This document shows positions 7,095 to 8,683 of a stretch of 8,683 nucleotides of DNA, piece by piece. Position 1 is the first letter of the stretch. Each line of letters opens with the position of its first letter. A program made the position numbers and the translations under genes. A model generated the notes under the pieces. It had not been told where the DNA came from. It made no database searches and worked only from the letters and a program-made list of their open reading frames with translations. This DNA is from Lachnospiraceae bacterium (GTDB taxonomy: Bacteria > Bacillota > Clostridia > Lachnospirales > Lachnospiraceae), in assembly GCA_017964055.1 (NCBI GenBank), contig JAGCSS010000314.1, positions 1 through 8,683 on the forward strand, written 5' to 3'.

Positions 7095-7226
7095 AATACC
7101 CCCTTGTGAAATTGTAGTTATCAATCGGAATCTTTGAAAAACGAAAAACCGGATATGAATGACGGCAGGCGCTTCTGCGCCAAAAGAATTGTCAGCGGAA
7201 AGCTGAATCGTATGAATTATTTGAAT
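7095..7226 (-). promoter_or_regulatory. Untranslated leader of the Tad-like operon with a GC hairpin
   Basis: This is about 130 nt between the predicted transcription start and cpaB. It has no convincing gene. A perfect 5-bp hairpin (GGCGC, loop AGAA, GCGCC) sits at 7168-7181, and a U-rich stretch (minus-strand GGTTTTTCGTTTTT) lies 17-35 nt after it at about 7137-7151. The hairpin and U-tract are not adjacent, so a simple terminator is not supported; attenuation is possible but unproven. I looked for the conserved elements of a c-di-GMP riboswitch and did not see them. Confidence 0.4.
7099..7105 (-). promoter_or_regulatory. Ribosome binding site of cpaB
   Basis: Read on the minus strand, AAGGGGG lies 4 nt before the ATG at 7094-7092. 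It favours this start over the in-frame ATG ten codons upstream, which has no such site. Confidence 0.7.
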
Positions 7227-7233
7227 TGTTTGT

Positions 7234-7262
7234 ATTATATACCCTATTATCAGAAATGTAAA
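7234..7262 (-). promoter_or_regulatory. Sigma-A-type promoter of the Tad-like operon
   Basis: On the minus strand, -35 TTTACA (7262-7257; five of six matches to TTGACA) is followed by a 17-bp spacer and a perfect -10 TATAAT (7239-7234). Start of transcription is expected near 7227. It faces cpaB, about 130 nt upstream of it, and is the only strong promoter I see for the eight-gene operon. The -35 box overlaps the last three bases of the terminator-like stem. Confidence 0.8.
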
Positions 7263-7297
7263 GAGGGAAAATCAAATTTTTTTAATTTTCCCTCTTT
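7260..7297 (-). terminator. Stem-loop, probable terminator of the GH13 gene
   Basis: This is a perfect 13-bp inverted repeat (minus strand AAAGAGGGAAAAT, 12-nt loop TAAAAAAATTTG, ATTTTCCCTCTTT). It starts 55 nt after the stop of the GH13 gene. The 3' arm is pyrimidine-rich (CCCTCTTT) and followed by ACATTTCT rather than a clean U-run, so termination efficiency is uncertain. Between it and the stop codon, a small GC hairpin (GGCT/AGCC, 7323-7334) is the only other structure seen. Confidence 0.6.
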
Positions 7298-7352
7298 CAT
7301 GCTTAATTTCCTTATTATTCGCGGCTCCCGAGCCTCAAACCGCCGACGTTTA

Positions 7353-8683
7353 TCATCTAACGGTCAGCTCGAATGAGTCATTCCCCGCACTGTCGAGCCT
7401 TATCCTGAGCTCGATCGCTCTTCTTTTGTTTGTATTTGTATATACAAATGCTCCTTTTTCGGAGCTGATGCTGACCTCACCCTCATACAGCCTGTATTTC
7501 TTTCTGATGGCAGCCAGGTTTTTCAGATGCTCCGCGATATCCGCGTATTCTGCCGATCCGGCCTTTTCCCAGTCCATGCACCGCCTGCAGTCGGGGTCGG
7601 GGCCGCCCTCTGTCAGTATCTCCGTACCGTAGTAAACGCAGGGAGCGCCGGGGAACACGTACAGCAGTGCCAGCGCAGCTTTGAGTCTGTTCCGGTTGCC
7701 CTTGAGCGTGGTGATAAACCTCTCAGTATCGTGACAGTCGAGCAGATTCATCATCATATCGTTGACTGTGGAAGTGTTTCTGACCAGTATCTCGTTCAGC
7801 CTGCACGCAAAACCGTCCGCGTCGAGCTTTCCGAAGGCGAAGAAGTCCAGACATGCCTTGGTCACCGCATAGTTCATGATGCTGTCGTACTGGTCTCCGC
7901 GCAGATATCCGACCGCGTCGTGCCAGTTCTCTCCTATGATCGCGATCTCGCGTCCGACGCGCCTTCCGGCTTCCTTGACCGCGATCCTGAACCTGCGCCA
8001 GAAAGCATGGCTGATCTCATCCGAAACATCCAGCCTCCAGCCGTCTATTCCGTATTTCTCTATATAGTGTGTCGCGATGCCGAGCAGCCAGTCCTGCACC
8101 TCGGGATTGGAGGTGTTGAGCTTCGGCATATAGCGGCACGCGGCAAATACCTCGTAATTCGTGCCCTCGTCGTTGATCCTGTCGCCGTCGATGATGAACC
8201 AGTCAAAATACTTTGAGTCGCGTCCTTTTTCGACCACATCCTTAAATTGCATGAGATTCATGCTGCAGTGATTGAACACGGCATCGAGGATAATATGCAT
8301 ATTGCGGGCATGCGTCTTATCGATCAGGTCTTTGAGATCCTCGTTCGTGCCAAACTGCGGGTCTACCAGATAATAGTCTTCGATATCGTACTTATGGTTC
8401 GATCCGGACTTAAATATCGGAGTCAGATAGATCGTGTCGAATCCCAGACCGCCGATATATCCGAGTTTTTTCGCGATACCTTTAAGATCCCCGCCGGCAT
8501 GTGACTTCGGCGTGGGCGTATCGCCCCATTTCATAGTGATGTATGATCTGTCCTTCACCGTGTCTCCCATCAGGAAACGGTCGACAAATATCTGATAGAT
8601 GCGGGCGCTCTGCAGCCATCCGACACTCTCGTGCACATCAGCTTTATTGATGTAGGGATACTGGAAAAAGTTGTAATAGCACA
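7353..8683 (-). CDS. GH13 alpha-amylase-family enzyme, neopullulanase/cyclomaltodextrinase type (5' end cut by window edge)
   Basis: The frame runs from the right edge to TGA at 7353, giving 442 visible residues. A GTG at 8636 could be taken as a start, but the frame stays open above it and encodes YNFFQYPYINKADVHES, the linker that in neopullulanases joins an N-terminal CBM34-like domain to the barrel. The gene is therefore truncated by the window. Numbering from that GTG, the GH13 regions are: DAVFNH (118-123), GWRLDVSDE (199-207; nucleophile D203), IIGENW (233-238; acid/base E236) and LLDCHDTER (298-306; D303). MPKLN (170-174) is the region V signature of subfamily GH13_20. Such enzymes cleave alpha-1,4 (some alpha-1,6) bonds in pullulan, cyclodextrins or maltodextrins and are often cytoplasmic. 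The C-terminal domain is short, about 55-60 residues. No link to the Tad-like operon is apparent beyond shared orientation; a terminator and promoter separate them. Confidence 0.93.
   Translation of the reverse strand, partial: CYYNFFQYPYINKADVHESVGWLQSARIYQIFVDRFLMGDTVKDRSYITMKWGDTPTPKSHAGGDLKGIAKKLGYIGGLGFDTIYLTPIFKSGSNHKYDIEDYYLVDPQFGTNEDLKDLIDKTHARNMHIILDAVFNHCSMNLMQFKDVVEKGRDSKYFDWFIIDGDRINDEGTNYEVFAACRYMPKLNTSNPEVQDWLLGIATHYIEKYGIDGWRLDVSDEISHAFWRRFRIAVKEAGRRVGREIAIIGENWHDAVGYLRGDQYDSIMNYAVTKACLDFFAFGKLDADGFACRLNEILVRNTSTVNDMMMNLLDCHDTERFITTLKGNRNRLKAALALLYVFPGAPCVYYGTEILTEGGPDPDCRRCMDWEKAGSAEYADIAEHLKNLAAIRKKYRLYEGEVSISSEKGAFVYTNTNKRRAIELRIRLDSAGNDSFELTVR

Noticed and set aside
7095..7124. 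Longer CpaB start at 7124 (ten extra residues)
   Set aside because: The ATG at 7094 has AAGGGGG 4 nt upstream and starts directly before the basic and hydrophobic N-terminus; the longer start has no ribosome site.
7095..7226. c-di-GMP riboswitch upstream of the Tad-like operon
   Set aside because: Such elements control some clostridial pilus genes, but the conserved core sequences and stems were not found in this leader.
7249..7299. Possible 16-codon minus-strand peptide spanning the stem-loop
   Set aside because: It lies entirely within the inverted repeat and is better explained as part of the terminator structure; no evidence of conservation can be drawn from the window.
7134..7376. Plus-strand open frame in the intergenic gap (80 codons)
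   Set aside because: It runs antisense through the leader, promoter and terminator, has no ribosome site, and shows low-complexity composition.
7527..8216. Long plus-strand open frame of 229 codons
   Set aside because: It lies antisense to the conserved GH13 barrel and its composition reflects the reverse complement of that gene.
8634..8636. GTG as the true start of the GH13 gene
   Set aside because: The frame continues upstream to the window edge and encodes the conserved domain linker (YPYINKADVHES), and no ribosome site precedes the GTG. The gene is cut by the edge.
1..8683. CRISPR arrays, tRNA or rRNA genes, insertion sequences
   Set aside because: No regularly spaced repeats, tRNA-like cloverleaf, rRNA stretch, transposase gene or terminal inverted repeats were seen.

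Overview
The window looks like chromosomal DNA of an anaerobic Gram-positive bacterium of class Clostridia, plausibly a gut Lachnospiraceae-type organism. The evidence is a Tad-like pilus/secretion operon with no outer-membrane secretin or pilotin gene, strong AGGAGG-type ribosome sites, a sigma-A promoter of TTTACA-17-TATAAT form, and fairly GC-rich genes with an AT-rich intergenic gap. The taxonomy is inference.

Every gene I can support lies on the minus strand, so the order of transcription runs from high to low coordinates. At the right edge (7353-8683) is the 3' part of a GH13 glycoside hydrolase of the neopullulanase/cyclomaltodextrinase type; its 5' end is outside the window. A 258-base gap (7095-7352) follows. 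It holds a 13-bp stem-loop that probably ends the hydrolase transcript, then a near-consensus promoter whose -35 box overlaps the last bases of that stem, then a leader of about 130 nt with a small GC hairpin.

This promoter reads into an eight-gene, tightly packed operon that fills 1-7094: a CpaB-like SAF-domain membrane protein; a 223-aa protein that looks like a MinD/CpaE-type ATPase fold without a P-loop; a CpaE/TadZ-like ATPase whose P-loop lacks the usual lysine; a CpaF/TadA-type assembly ATPase with an extra N-terminal membrane segment; a 548-aa membrane protein that seems to fuse TadB and TadC; two paralogous single-pass pseudopilin-like proteins sharing YDGLxVSG and NANG motifs; and a secreted or anchored protein rich in Cys and His, cut by the left edge. 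Most gene pairs overlap by 1, 4 or 14 bases, so they are probably translationally coupled.

Read together, the operon is a divergent, Gram-positive Tad (type IVc pilus-like) machine: CpaF powers it, the TadB/TadC fusion is the inner-membrane platform, CpaB and the two MinD-like proteins are accessory or localisation factors, and the three small single-TM proteins are candidate pilins or exported components. No major Flp pilin and no prepilin peptidase is in the window; they could lie beyond the left edge. The most unusual parts are the two nonstandard MinD-like proteins in a row and the Cys/His-rich terminal protein with DnaJ-type CxxCxGxG repeats.
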